From Ottelia alismoides (taxonomy: Eukaryota; Streptophyta; Magnoliopsida; Alismatales; Hydrocharitaceae), in the NCBI GenBank assembly GCA_037367405.1, contig JAZKJV010008267.1, forward strand, positions 62,001-126,000: a DNA stretch of 64,000 nucleotides. Direction: 5' to 3'. Below are positions 45,532 to 57,500 of this stretch, one piece after another. The translations under genes were made by a program, and so were the position numbers. Position 1 is the stretch's first letter. Each line of letters starts with the position of its first letter. The notes beneath the pieces were generated by a model. The model saw only the letters and a program-made list of their open reading frames with translations. It did not search any database and was not told where the DNA came from.

Positions 45532-47175
45532 GTCGTTTCCCCACCGCCCCCTGTGCCTCCTCCCCCCTCGTGCCCAGGTAGCACCCCGCACCTCCCCCTC
45601 CCCCGCGCCCAGATCGCCCCCCGTGCTCCCTCGTGCCTTCCCCGCGCCTCCCCTGTCCCCGCCGCCCCCCGCGCCCAGGTCGCCCCCCGTGCTCCCCCGC
45701 GTCCCCCTACCTCCGTCACTTCCCTATCGCCTCCCGCGCCTCCTCCTCCCTCGCGCTCAGGTCGCCCCACCCGCCACCCCCACCCCCTGGGCCTCCCGCT
45801 CCCTCCATCGTGGTCCGCCCTGAGCTCATCCCTCAAGCTCCTCCTCCGTCCCTGATTTTGTTTTGACCATAATACCCTTCTTAAGCACACCATGGTTTGA
45901 ATAAACCATGGTTATTTTAATTTTTTTAATGGGCAATCTGACGGAAGGGCACAAGTGATAATGGAGAAAGAAGTGAGGGGCACAACTGATATCACCAAAA
46001 AGATAGGGGTATAACTGAAATTGCGATATCTCGGAGGGGCATAAGTGATAAAAATCCAAAATAAAAAGCCAAAATCCCAACATCACAGACCCATATCTTC
46101 TAAATAAAAGCTCAAAATGTATCAAAATTATCTCTAATTGTATATAACTTTTCATAAGCTATTTAACAAAAGAGGCTTCATAATTTTTGAAGTTAAGGTG
46201 TGAAAGTTAGGTTTTGGACTTTCATTATACAGTATACCCGAATGAAATATTTAATTTATTCATTCCTTATTATTTTTACAAATTCATATTTTTATAATTT
46301 TTTAATTATTATTCATAACTTATATACATATTAAAAACAAAATAAAACTAAAAAGAAAATACAAAATAAAATAAGTTTATATACATATATAGGTAAAATA
46401 CCTATAATATTACTTGTACATAAATAAAAGGGAATTTCATTCTTTCATTTTATTCTCTTATATTTTTTATACTACTTTAAATATCATTTATATTTTACTA
46501 AAAATATAAAGAGAAATTAAAACCTAATAAAATACATTAAAATAAAATAATGTATATAAATCATAGATAAAATACATATAAGTATACCTACGTAATTTAT
46601 ATACCTATTTATTTACATGCAGACCTAATATCATAAAAATATATTAAAAATATATCTATACACCTAAAAATAAGTTATAAACATATAAAATAAGAGAGTA
46701 AAATAATAAAAAATAAAATAAGCCAAAACATAGATGAATACACCTATAAATATACCCCTAAAAATTAACTACTAATAAATAACATTAAAAAATAAATAAA
46801 AATAATAATAAAATACTAGAAAATAATAAATATTTTTATTTTATACTCAAAAATTAATAAACCCATTTACTATTTATAAATAATTATTTTTGAATAAAAC
46901 TTGTTGTTTTGTCTTTTAGTGCCTGACCTGGGCTAATCAGAGCGCCCTGTCTGTTGACTCCCATTCAACTCCTCCTACGCTTTGGTTGTTTGTCAGAACT
47001 GTCATTTTTCGCATTTTCTTCCCATTTTCACGCTTGACTGGTCCATCAATCTACTTCGATCCCTTCATGAAAAATTCATCTATGATCTTCCTAGACTCAC
47101 GCAGAGATCTTGGATTCCCTGTACGTAACTCATTTTTCCTTCAATCGGCTGGTCAATAAGGGTATATTCTCTTGT

Positions 47176-47184
47176 CTATAAATA
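47176..47184 (+). promoter_or_regulatory. Probable LTR TATA box
   Basis: CTATAAATA lies about 1.56 kb (after removal of nested insertions) from the LTR start, on the LTR sense strand. An equivalent CATAAATAA occurs at the same relative position on the - strand of the solo LTR at 21728-25694 (about 24105). It would place the transcription start just before the GC-rich island. Confidence 0.45.
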
Positions 47185-48432
47185 AAGGACCTCCTTCCTC
47201 CTTCCAATTTTGGTCATCTTCTACCCTCTAGAACCCCGTGGCTCGGCCAAAGCGAGCACCCTCGTGACAGGAGGGGATCCCTTGAGCTCCACGGCGGCTG
47301 ACGGATGGTGGAGGTGCACCCAGGCGGCCAACTCCGGTCACCTCTGCTCCATGGCATCAAAATCAGGTACGAGCTGCGCATTTCTATTTATTTATTTAGC
47401 CTCTAATTCTGTTTTTTATTTTGTGCAATAAGTTTAGTGGTTAGACCTTTGATTTAGCTTCCTAGACCCGATTCGTAGTTTGCCAGAGCTGAGCTCCGGC
47501 GAACTCTCCACCGTGCTACCACCTATTTTCTGACGCCCCTGACCACCTCATCCCTTCCCCCTTCGCTTCCCTTCACCTAGCCACCTTCCATTCACCTCGC
47601 TCACCCCTGGATCGAGATCGAGGTGCTTCAACTCCATTGCCTCTCCGGAAGCACCTCCGTCGCGCACCACTTCACCCATTTCGACCAAATAAGGACCCGA
47701 GTCTTGCCGTATTTTTGCGCCTTATATACTTGCAGGCACTGGCGGGCCAAATGACCCCTGGGTTGGTCGATTATGCACAAGACGAGATACCTGGTGTCGT
47801 ACTTCTTCCTCGACCTTGATGGATAGCTCTGGCGGTCTTTAGACCATTTCGAGCCCCCCAGCTGATAGACGAAGGCCCCAGGAGTCTTTCTGGGCCGACT
47901 GCAGCAAAGAAGGAGGTCGGAGAGGCTCGTCGCAGCCGATCGAAGCTCGGAGGAACATGTGTTCTTCCCTGGTCTTCCGAGCACCTTCACAGTCGTCCGA
48001 TTGCCTTCTCCCGCCAGATCGCACGATGGACGTCGGATCATGCCAAGCTCCAACTGTTGATCTCGCTTGAGGTCTAATCTCAGGCATCCAGATCGAACCG
48101 TCATCGGGCCCCTTGGTGGCGACACGTGTATAAGTGGATGCAATCTAGCCGTTCATGTAGTTATGGGGTAATATGTACTCGAGCCATGCTTATTTCGTAT
48201 ATTTATTATTTAATTCTTTAAATAATTTGTAACATGTAAAAAATGGAAATTTTGCACATCATCCCATGTACTTTTCATCATTGCATTTGGGTCCATTCCA
48301 TGTCACCTCACGTGCCATCCCACGTGAGGTGGCGAAATTACATGTATGCCCCTGGCGGATTTTGTAATTGTGAAATAGTTCTTAAATTAGCTACATCATG
48401 TTATAGCTTCCATTTCCTATATATATATTATA

Positions 48433-48734
48433 GGGTTAAATGGGACTGGCCCTTAGGGGGAGCTAACTTGGCTCTCCCACCCTATTTTTTCTATTTTTTT
48501 ATTTTTTTGAAAACTGCTTCTGTGGATTTTCATCAATATGTCCCTATATTACCGTTAAAAAATTACTGTCTGGATGGAGGTCGTATGAGTATTTGTTTCA
48601 CACGAAATTTGAATGAATAATACATGGATATAGTGATGAAGTTCCACGGAAGAAATTTAAAAAAAAAATAAAAAATGAGAAAAATGGGGCGGGAGAGCCA
48701 AATAGCTCCCTCTAGGGGCAACCCCATTTAACCC
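48433..48734. mobile_element. 302-bp miniature inverted-repeat element
   Basis: Inverted ends of about 45 bp: left GGGTTAAATGGGactggccc followed by gggggagctaacttggctctccc; right, read inward, GGGTTAAATGGGGTTGCC followed by gagggagctatttggctctccc. It is related in end sequence and interior to 6419-6777. No clear duplication was found. Just to the right is an AC-rich microsatellite (48735-48805). Confidence 0.7.
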
Positions 48735-48805
48735 ACACCCACACATACCCACCCATACACCTACACCCCCACACACGCGTGCAGGCACACACGTACGTAC
48801 ATTCA
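48735..48805. repeat. AC-rich imperfect microsatellite
   Basis: Runs of acaccc, acacac and acgtacgtac of irregular period directly abut the miniature element's right end. Confidence 0.75.
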
Positions 48806-49473
48806 ATTTTTTTTAGAGAAATAAGTCAAATTCTTGTAAATCTTTAACCAGTATTGTAAAAAAAATCTGAACAGTTCTCTGTTTCTCAGTTGGATCAAAT
48901 TTTTTTATATAAATAAGTCTTTCATATCTTGCTTCTACACCATATGGAACTGCAGGCAATGACTAAAATTAATTTTACTTTCAACTTTATTTTTTATCTA
49001 TAAAACCATGTATATAAATCAAATGTATTTTTGTATACAACCAATTAAGAACAATTTATTTTAGCAGAAAAATGTTCCTTATAATGGTTTTGTTCTCTCA
49101 GGATCAGTAAGACATGTTGTGTATATAAAATGGATTCGTTTTTTTCCATATTACATAAATATCTGGTTTAAATCAACCAAATCGCATAAATCCACTCCAC
49201 ACATGATTTTTGTTATTTCTAACCCCCATTGCTTACTATTAATTTTGTTCTCTATTTTTTTCATGCATGCCAAAAAAGCATAACATGTTTCAGTTCTCTG
49301 CTTCTACTCATTCCATTTTCATAAAATCGATAAACCCTAAGGTGTCGTTCGGTTTGGGGAGTTTACCCCCTTAACCCACATCTTCTCTCTCCATGTGGGC
49401 CTCACTTTATTTCTTTTTTAAAAAATTAAATAAATCAATCATCCATCATCAATTCCATATCAAATGCACCCAA
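48806..49473. other. AT-rich spacer
   Basis: No coding sequence was recognised. A ggtgtcgttcggtttgggg phrase at about 49341 resembles a transposon end, but I could not find a partner. Confidence 0.3.
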
Positions 49474-49767
49474 AGGGCTTGTTTGGTTACTGGGTTGGGA
49501 TATCCTCCTGTGAATGGTAGCTGTTTGGATGGTTGGGGGGTTGGATTGATAATTGTGATGTGATGTGACATTGATTATGTGTTATATTAACTTTTTTTAA
49601 TGATTATGATATGTTTCATATTAATAATTTTATTTGAATATAGTTAAAAAATATTATACCAAAGAAATTGTAGGGTTAATACAAGTAATCACAACCCAAG
49701 AATGCATGGTTGGAGTTAAGGATATGCCATGGTACCTCGGTGGACCCTAGCAACCAAACATGCCCTA
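49474..49767. mobile_element. ~294-bp Tourist-like miniature element
   Basis: The inverted ends are AGGGCTTGTTTGGTTACTGGG and, read inward from the right, AGGGCATGTTTGGTTGCTAGGG. GGGC-TGTTTGG termini are common in PIF/Harbinger (Tourist-like) miniature elements, whose duplication is 3 bp. The flanks here are only A-rich, so the duplication is not certain. There is no coding capacity. Confidence 0.6.
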
Positions 49768-51057
49768 AAAATCGGATAACAAATAGAAATATATGTACAT
49801 TTGAACAATAGTACTTGTTTTCAGCATATCTTTCTCTCCAAAGCTTCTTCTCTAAAGGGACGTTCGGTTCGGGAATAAGTAGGAATAAGGATGGGGAATA
49901 AGGAGAAAAATGTTTATTCTCCGTTCGGTTGTGAAGATAGTAACAAGGAGAATAAGGTGTGATAAATGTAGGTAAGGTGGAATAAATATATGAACAATGG
50001 CGGAATAAGGTGAAATAATGAGACGTGGATAAAAATAACCGTACTTTTGGGAAACATATCGAGTGGTGAATTGACCCCTTATTATTTTAGTGCTTATTCT
50101 CGAAATGACCAAAAGGAATTTACGTAGACATCCATACGAAGGAGCTCTCGCACAGGATGGTGAGGCGGTTGAGAGTTGTCTGTTTGATCCCCGAAAATTG
50201 CCTCGTATCAGTCTTTCATTATTTTCAAAAAGTCAGTTTCCTTCCCAATCGCTGATGTGATTGTCGGAGCAATGACATCAGCTTGAAATGGGAATAATCG
50301 CATTTTTATTCCTTATTTAATTTTTTAATTAGTTTTTATTCTATTATATAATAATGGTGCTCAATCAAGTGCACACATGCAGCGATCTCTCCCCACGCCC
50401 AAGAGTTTTGTAAATTTTTTCATTGCAAAACTCAAATTAATTAAACAAATTGTTATGTTGGTAATCTAAATTGTAACACACCATTTGTAATTATGTATGT
50501 TGTTTGTAAAATTGTTATATCACTTTCAATTTATTTATATTAAAATCGTATTTATTTCATCGCTAATGGGAAAAAATGTATTTTTTTCTCAAATTCTTAG
50601 TTATATGCTCAATATATCTTTAAAAATTATGTACCGAAAATTTCAATTATATTTCAGGATAGCAATGCAAAGTCGGTTATGTTTTTGTGATTGTCTTAAA
50701 ATCTATACTCAAATTCTATAGGTAGATTGTAAATTTGTATCTCTCAATTGTAATTGAAGTCGTTGATTTTGTAATTTGATATCGATTTTTGTATTTTTTG
50801 TGATTTGTATTTATTAACATCTAAAACTCAAAAAACAAAAACAAATCTAGAATATGAACCATGATTATTTTTATTAAACTAAAGCTCAAAAGTGTATCTT
50901 AAAATAGTATATACCGGCATCCTATAATGTAGCACTGGTAAACCCTGATTAATCGTAAAATATTCAAGCATAATAGCATAATAGTATTTTTTTTATACTC
51001 CCCTTAAGCATTTGTAGTTCAAGTACCATTTTGTATTCTTTACGACAAAAATTGCAT
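49768..51057. other. Spacer with a possible further element start
   Basis: At about 49857 the phrase gggacgttcggttcgggaataag looks like the left end of another DNA element with repeated aataagg motifs (49877-50000). A matching right end was not found. The remainder is AT-rich. Short frames (50497-50721) have no conserved motifs. Confidence 0.35.
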
Positions 51058-54000
51058 TTTTTTTAAAAGAAAAAAGGATCATCACCGTATAAATGAACGC
51101 CCAAAAATTTCACCATTAGTCACCAAAAAAGATACACGCCCGTAAACAAGTTAGATATAGAAACAAAATTACAAGTGCCAACGCTCAGCTAACGCTCGAG
51201 CATGCGCGACATTGTTCTCTCCATAACATGCTCCTGACGGAATATCACACCATTCCTGGAAAGCCACATCGCCCAAATCAAAGCGAAAGCGCCCGATCTC
51301 TCTCTCTCTCTCTCCATGCTAATCTAGTTCACTCCAATAGACTCCCAAAAATCAAAAACACCATCTACACCAATTGCATGGTTCCCAAATAACTCACATG
51401 CCTTCTTTGAGCTTTCACACCCAAAGAAAAGGTGTTGCGAGCACATAGGGTCAACTGACTGTACAAACCGCACAAGTCTGTCCCCTGTTAAAAGTATACC
51501 CCTTCTGAAAAGCCATAAGAAAACCTTCACACACATCGGAACCTTCCATTTCCAGATCCTTCTACTATCAGCCAAGCATCCTCCCGGTCAAAAACCACTA
51601 ACCCCTTCAGCGTCTTGTATGCCTTGCCAACAGAAAATGCCCCATCGCATCAGCTCCAGCAGTATTGTCCCTCAGAGGGCCCTGTAGCACTATCCAACTC
51701 TACCAGCATCACTATTAACTCCTCTAATATCTGATATGAGAAATCATATCAAAATCTAGGGAAAAAAGATTGCCCATTCCACACATTCGCCACAGAACAA
51801 TCCGGGTCCGCTGCCAATGCCATCAACCGCGGAAACCTCATGCTAAGCAGGCCACTCTTACTCCAGTCGTCCTTCCAGAATTTAAAACCAGTCCTATCTC
51901 CAAGGACAGGTCTCAGAAAGGGATGAATATCCTGCACCACACCACATATCCCTCGCCAGAAATACGAGGGGGTGTGCCCAAGGACCCCGTCCTCAGGCAG
52001 CGACGAGCCGTTACCATAAATCTTCCTTATCGGAACGCATGCCAAGCAGATACAATCACCCTAAATCCACGTAATCCACTTGTTGATGAGCGCTTTATGC
52101 ATCTCCTCCAGGTTACGCACACCCAAGCCACCATCATCTTTCGAACATGAAATCGTTTTCTAATCCACTAAAGGTAATCCGCTGGATCTTCCCGATGACG
52201 ACCAAAAGAAGCGCCTCATGATGCTTTCGAGCCTCTTTCTAACTCCAACAGACAAAATTCTAGAGGATAGGTAAAAGTTAGGAATCACAGAATGGACTGA
52301 GCGTAGCATAACTAATCTACTGCCTTTGGACAAACAAATAAACTTCCAACCAGCCAGCTTCTGCTCCAACTTCTCAATCATCGGTATCCAGTCTGCCAAA
52401 AGCATCTTCCCTCTTACCAACGACACCCCAAGATATCGTAAAGACAAGTCCCTATGAGGAGAACGCAGCCACTCAGCACAAATCTCAATCTCCGCATCCT
52501 CCAAATCGAAAGGAACAAACTCTGATTTGGCTTTACTGAGTCTTAATCCAGAGACATCACTAAATATGTTGAGAACCGCTAACATGCCTCTATAGCTCTC
52601 AGCTCCTCCCTATGCAAAAAGGACCGTGTCATCTGCATACTGAAGCAGAGGTATCGAAAGCTCATCCTTTACGAATCCTTTGCAAAAAACTCCCTGTCAC
52701 CGCTCGATCAATCATAACATATAGGGCGTTCGTCGCAAGAACAAAAAGTAGTGGAGCCAGGGGGCAACTTTGTGCTCCTTCTACGCCAATCTGCAATGAT
52801 CTCCAAGGCCAAGACAATGTTGTCCATAAGATGTCTACATGCAAAAATACGCTCTGAGTAGGAGAGATATCCTTCTTAGAACTCCCCTCAAACGGTTGGC
52901 CATGACCTTTTCCACAATCAAGTAATCGCATTGGACAACGCAATTGGATGAAATTCCTCAATCCTTGTCACCACCTCCTTCTTTGGTAATAAGAAAGTAA
53001 AGGATTTGTTAAGCTGATCAAAATCAGAATTTCCCTATGCAAACTCCACCACAATTGCCTACACCTCTTTAGAAACCAACTCCTCACATTCTCTGAAAAA
53101 ATATCGAGAACCCATCCGATCCAGGGCAACCATCAGGGTTTAGAGCAAAGACAACCTCGCGAATCTCCTGCAGTCTGAAAGGCCTTGTCAACATACCCGC
53201 CTCATCGTTAGAAACACTCTCCACCCCCATGCCCAACCATCTCGAACCACAATGTGGTAAGCGTCTACTCATACTTTTAAAATAGCTTGTGACCTCTCTT
53301 GCAACCGCCTCCTCCCCAAGAAACTCCTCGCCTCCATCTTCGATCGAATGGATTAAGTTCCTCCTCCTCCCATTTTCCACGGCATGGAAAAATTTAGTAT
53401 TTGTGTCCCCCTCCTTCAACCACCTATGTTAGGATCTCTGCTTCCACTCAAGCTCACGCTTCCCATCCTCCTCCTTAAGGATATTCTGCACCACCCCATG
53501 CTGGAAAGCTCCTCCTCATCTAGACTTCTGGTGTCCTCCAACAAGTCCAATCTCACCACTTCCTCTTGTGCCTGAGTATGCCTTTGCTTACATTCAGCAC
53601 GAGAGTCTCTTCTGAAAACCACTAAGCTTTTCTGTAAAGCTGCCAGCTTCAATGCAATACGAATAGTAGCTGAGCCTTCCACCTCAAGTTCAGACCAAAA
53701 AGTGGTCACCAACTCACAGAAGCCCTCCAACAACAAGCACCACTCGAATCTGAAGTAAGATGAAAAATCCCTCCCACTACAAGAGTCAAAGCAAAGTGGT
53801 GTGTGATCCGATCTTGACCTAGGAAAGGATGTACAGTTGCCAAATTTAAAAGCTCTTGCGCCTCAATAGACATTAGAAATCTATCAATTCGAGAACGAGA
53901 AGAATAGTTCCTCCAAGTATATTTACAGTTTGTTTCATCGAGCACCTCCAAATCTAGCTCCTCCGTATCAGCAAAAAAAGAAGATCCGAGATCATGCGAT

Positions 54001-54470
54001 CCTCTCCCACCAGGCCTATCTTCCGCATAAAGCATTACATTGAAATTGCTGCCCACTAGCCACACCATTGTTGGAAATCTCAACCTGATGGTCCACAACT
54101 CATTCTAGAGAGCTTCATTTGTTGAGGATCCCACAATACCGTAGACCGACGACATCACAAATTTTGGCTGGTCTCTCCTACTAAGAAAAACCACTGCCAC
54201 CGAATGAGTCAAGCTAACCTCATCCACCATATCGAAAAGTTCTCCATTCCATGCCACAAAAATACCCCCTGACTTGTCGTTCGCCAACACTGTTCTGAAC
54301 TCGTTGAGATGAGATCCAGAAGTGGAGCTCCATCTCAGTGAGTCCTACAAATCAATCTTAGTCTCCTGCAGGCATGATACATCCACCTTCCATGACGCCA
54401 AAAGTGTGCCTATCGCCAACCCCTTATTTGGTTGACCCAACCCCCTCACATTCCAATTTAGAATTTTCAT
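51058..54470 (-). pseudogene. L1-type LINE relic (endonuclease-RT ORF2)
   Basis: On the - strand a broken ORF2 begins at 54470 with MKILNWNVRGLGQPNKG, the usual apurinic-endonuclease start, and has the QETK motif. The endonuclease GDFN and SDH motifs are changed to GSNFNV and ITHHF. Reverse transcriptase follows with KEGDTNTKFFHA (about 53400), DGCPGSDGFS (about 53120), CPLAPLLFVLATNAL (about 52750), and the intact catalytic YADD at 52628-52639. Then come KSEFVPF and SLRYLGVSL, and a C-terminal zinc-binding region ending near 51324 (KVPMCVKVFLWLF). A T8 run at 51058 on the + strand may be the poly(A) tail. At least six frameshifts or stops split the frame, and ORF1 is not visible. The copy cannot be active. 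Confidence 0.88.
51297..51314. repeat. (TC)9 microsatellite
   Basis: A short TC dinucleotide run lies within the 3' part of the LINE relic. Confidence 0.8.
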
Positions 54471-54569
54471 TGGGAAACTGTGGGGTTCAACCCTGCTATC
54501 TGAACACCCACTATCCGTGCTAATGCCAGCTCGAAGAGTCTCCCTTCCTCTCCTAATTTTGTATTGATA

Positions 54570-57500
54570 AATTTTTAATCTCCATCATCTCTCTAATTTA
54601 ATCCTCGATTAAATGGAATTTGATCACGTAAAACTATGAGAGATCAAATTAAAACCTTCATGATCACACCCTTGCAAGAATTAATTCCTCTATTTGTATT
54701 ATAAATATTATGAGAGGAATAGATAAAAATATACTCAAATGGGCCCCTGCATATATCGAATCCTCGAATAATGATCCACAACAGTTAGAGGAAGATTAAT
54801 TCAATTTAAGCCCTCAATAGAGTCCTTGCAAACAAATCGTTAATTTCTCAATGAAAGTATGACACAATATGTCAATGATAATCCTGCATTTGTCAACATA
54901 AATACTCAATTAATAAATCTCAATAAGTAGTCTCAGATCTATTTACAAGAGATGTAATATGAAAGAGCATAAAAATAGCTTCAAATCGACATGTTGTACA
55001 CTAAAAATAGAGTTCGTATGAGAAAGATATGCTAAAATGAATTATCAAGGCTAAAATGTAATAAAAATTAAATTTTTCTTGCAAAAAAGTACCTGTAGGG
55101 ACTTATCTGTAAATATTGAAAAAATCCTAGGCTTAGGTGCAAATTTTCTAAGAAGCACATGCTAAGCACGTGTCTCCTGACTAGCGGGGCTGCTTTGTAA
55201 TATTCTATATCATCAAGGTCCCAGTTGAAATATGCCCCCTCTGCACGTGCTTCTCACATGAGGGGGCTCTGGTGGCATCGCGTGGGCACGGCTTCCAAGG
55301 CATCGGAGCAACCGTGCACGACGACTAGGGCGTAGGGCTGGACGGCGCAGGGGTTGCGCGGTGCTCCGAGGAGGCTGTGTGGTCTGGCGAACGGTGGTGG
55401 CGGGTTGCTTTCAGCTTCCAGAAGGTGGTGGGGCAGAGTCTTGAAGCGCAACCGTGCGCAATGGTGGGTCGCAGCCGAAGGGAGCCGTAATCTCCAAGGT
55501 GATGGAGTCGAAGGGGTTGCTGGAGTCTAGAGTGGAGGTCGGGCGCAGGAACGCAGCAATGCGCGGAAGAGATGGTCCCCTATTCCTGCAAGTGAGAAGA
55601 TATGTTGTAATGGAAGCGTTGATCAAAGGAGAACAAAGCTGAAAACGGAGAAGGAAAGGGGTTTCTCCTGGAACGAGATCTCGTGGTGGTGGGGGGGGGC
55701 TCTCTGATCTTGGCCTCAGCTGCTGGCGAAGCGGGGCGAAGCGTGCGTTCAACTTGGACGGAGACGCATCAAGATGCTTGCAGCACCTTGGATCGCGCCT
55801 ACAGGGTAGTCGGGGCCTGCGAAGGGGGAGGTGTTGTCACCAACTTCCCTTTAAGCGTAACCTTGCGGAGATGGCAGATGGTTTTTAGAAGGTGCCGGAG
55901 GTGCATCTTTATAGGATGGCAGAGGTGAGGCATTATGGGAAGGAGGAGAGGCCGGCCTTGTAACGATCGGAGGAGGGACGTGGGTGCGACAACACCGACG
56001 ATTGCAAGGGGAGGGGTGTGCAGTCAACGGCTGGAAGGGGAGAAGATGGGGTCACGTGCTGGGCACGTGACCCAGGGGAGAGATAAGAGAGAGTGGGGGT
56101 GCCATGTGGCACGCTCAAGGGCTGCCACATTTCACCCCAAAAAAATTCAAAAATAAAGAAGAAGAAAAATAGAAAAGAAATAGATGAGACTCGGATCAAA
56201 AAATTTACTTCATGAAAGTTGTTCGTATCGACGTGATTGATAAACACAAAATTCGAGAGAGTCTAAATTGGTGTCTCACACAAGGCAGAGACAACCGTCG
56301 CTGTGGCGACTCTAAAAAAATCATGTATTTAATCAACAATTAACCCACACTACAGATCAACAATTAGAAATAAATGTGGAGTTAAAATTTATTTTTAACT
56401 CTGCACAAAAGATGTATAGCAGTCAAGTATGCTGAGAGTTCAAACACAGGGAGCAAATAGGGTAATCAAATAAATGTGTGTGTGAATGTGAGGGATGTCT
56501 ACACTATGCAATGCATGAATTTTTGTGGGTTTTTAATTTAATTTTTTTTCAATTTTTAATTTTGTATTTTGATTTTTAATTTTCTAATTTTTTTATAATT
56601 TTATATTTATATTTTTTTCTTTTTCAATATTGGAATATAAGGACAATGTAATAAAAGAGAAGATAGAATATTAATAAAAATATGCAAAAATAACCAAAAA
56701 TTCAGAAATAAATTCTTTTTGGTATTTTTATAATTTTTTACTATTCTTGTGATTTTTGGGTATTTTTCAAAGTGTTTTTGGTATTTTTAAATAGCAAAAC
56801 AAGGCAAAACAGTGAATAAGCTACTGGCTGGGGATAAAATGGGAATTAAAAATAGCAAACAACCACAATATTTTTCCAAACTATTTTTCAAATAAAGAGA
56901 ATAAAAACAGGAGACTACATGACTTGAGTTTACAATTTTTAGAGTTTTCTAGAATTTTTCATATTTTTTGAAGTTTTTAAGTATTTTTGAATTTTTAAGG
57001 TTTTTCTTTTGAGATTTTTAGTGATTTTTAGACTGACACTAAAATAGGATAAAATAGACGATAGGGATTTTTTTTGGAATTTTTTTAAGGTATTTTAATA
57101 TTTTTTGGTATTTTCTAAGCTAGACAGTGATGAAATGATGAGTTTTTGATTTTTAATAAATATGAAAATGAAATAAAATCAAAATCTAAAAATATGGCGT
57201 TAAGGTACAGGCACACATGAGCTTAAGTTTAATTTTTGAGGATTTTTGGAATTAAAATGGGGCTCCAAATAAATGCTACAAGTTCACAAAAATATCACAT
57301 CCTAGCAGGGGTATATATGCAAATATTAAAACATCCAGGGGCATCCAAGCAATTTTCGCACAAAAATAACACTGAATATTTAATTTCCAGGACCAAATAC
57401 AAATTACAAAAGCCGTAGGGGTGACGACGCAAATTACCCACCAGGGCGCGTGACTTGCACGCACCTGGTAGGGACTTAAAAGCAATATCAAAAACCTCTG

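Larger units (their letters stand above)
44939..46057. mobile_element. Mutator-like element with C-rich core (second copy of the family)
   Basis: The element is 1119 bp. Inverted ends of about 110 bp (gggttttttatcacttgtgc...) are clearly the same family as 41760-43087 and are flanked by a perfect 9-bp duplication aaaataaaa (44930-44938, 46058-46066). It is nested in an LTR. Its core (45160-45850) is almost purely C-rich on the + strand, contains a C22 run at 45280-45301, and has a 108-bp duplication. There is no HSP70 sequence and no transposase. Long open frames on both strands over the core (up to about 244 codons) are low-complexity artefacts. Confidence 0.87.
44217..48425 (+). repeat. Athila/Tat-like LTR copy, + orientation, with nested insertions
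   Basis: It starts cgatgaatatctatttcatcacctttattctatc, matching the start of the solo LTRs. It shows the ggtcgacaaggaataaaacatgggg block (about 44710) and, after the nested element, the AT-rich part, the GC island (46920-48150) and the cacgtgaggtgg block near 48310. Spacing from the start agrees with the solo LTR at 21728 once the 275-bp mitochondrial piece and the 1.13 kb Mutator-like insertion are subtracted. The last 1.2 kb of the LTR is missing; a miniature element begins at 48433. A TATA box lies at 47176. Confidence 0.65.

Noticed and set aside
45159..45893. Open frames up to 244 codons on both strands over the C-rich core
   Set aside because: They are Gly/Arg- or Pro-rich translations of low-complexity C-rich DNA inside a Mutator-like element; several frames are open at once because TA-containing stop codons are rare in such sequence.
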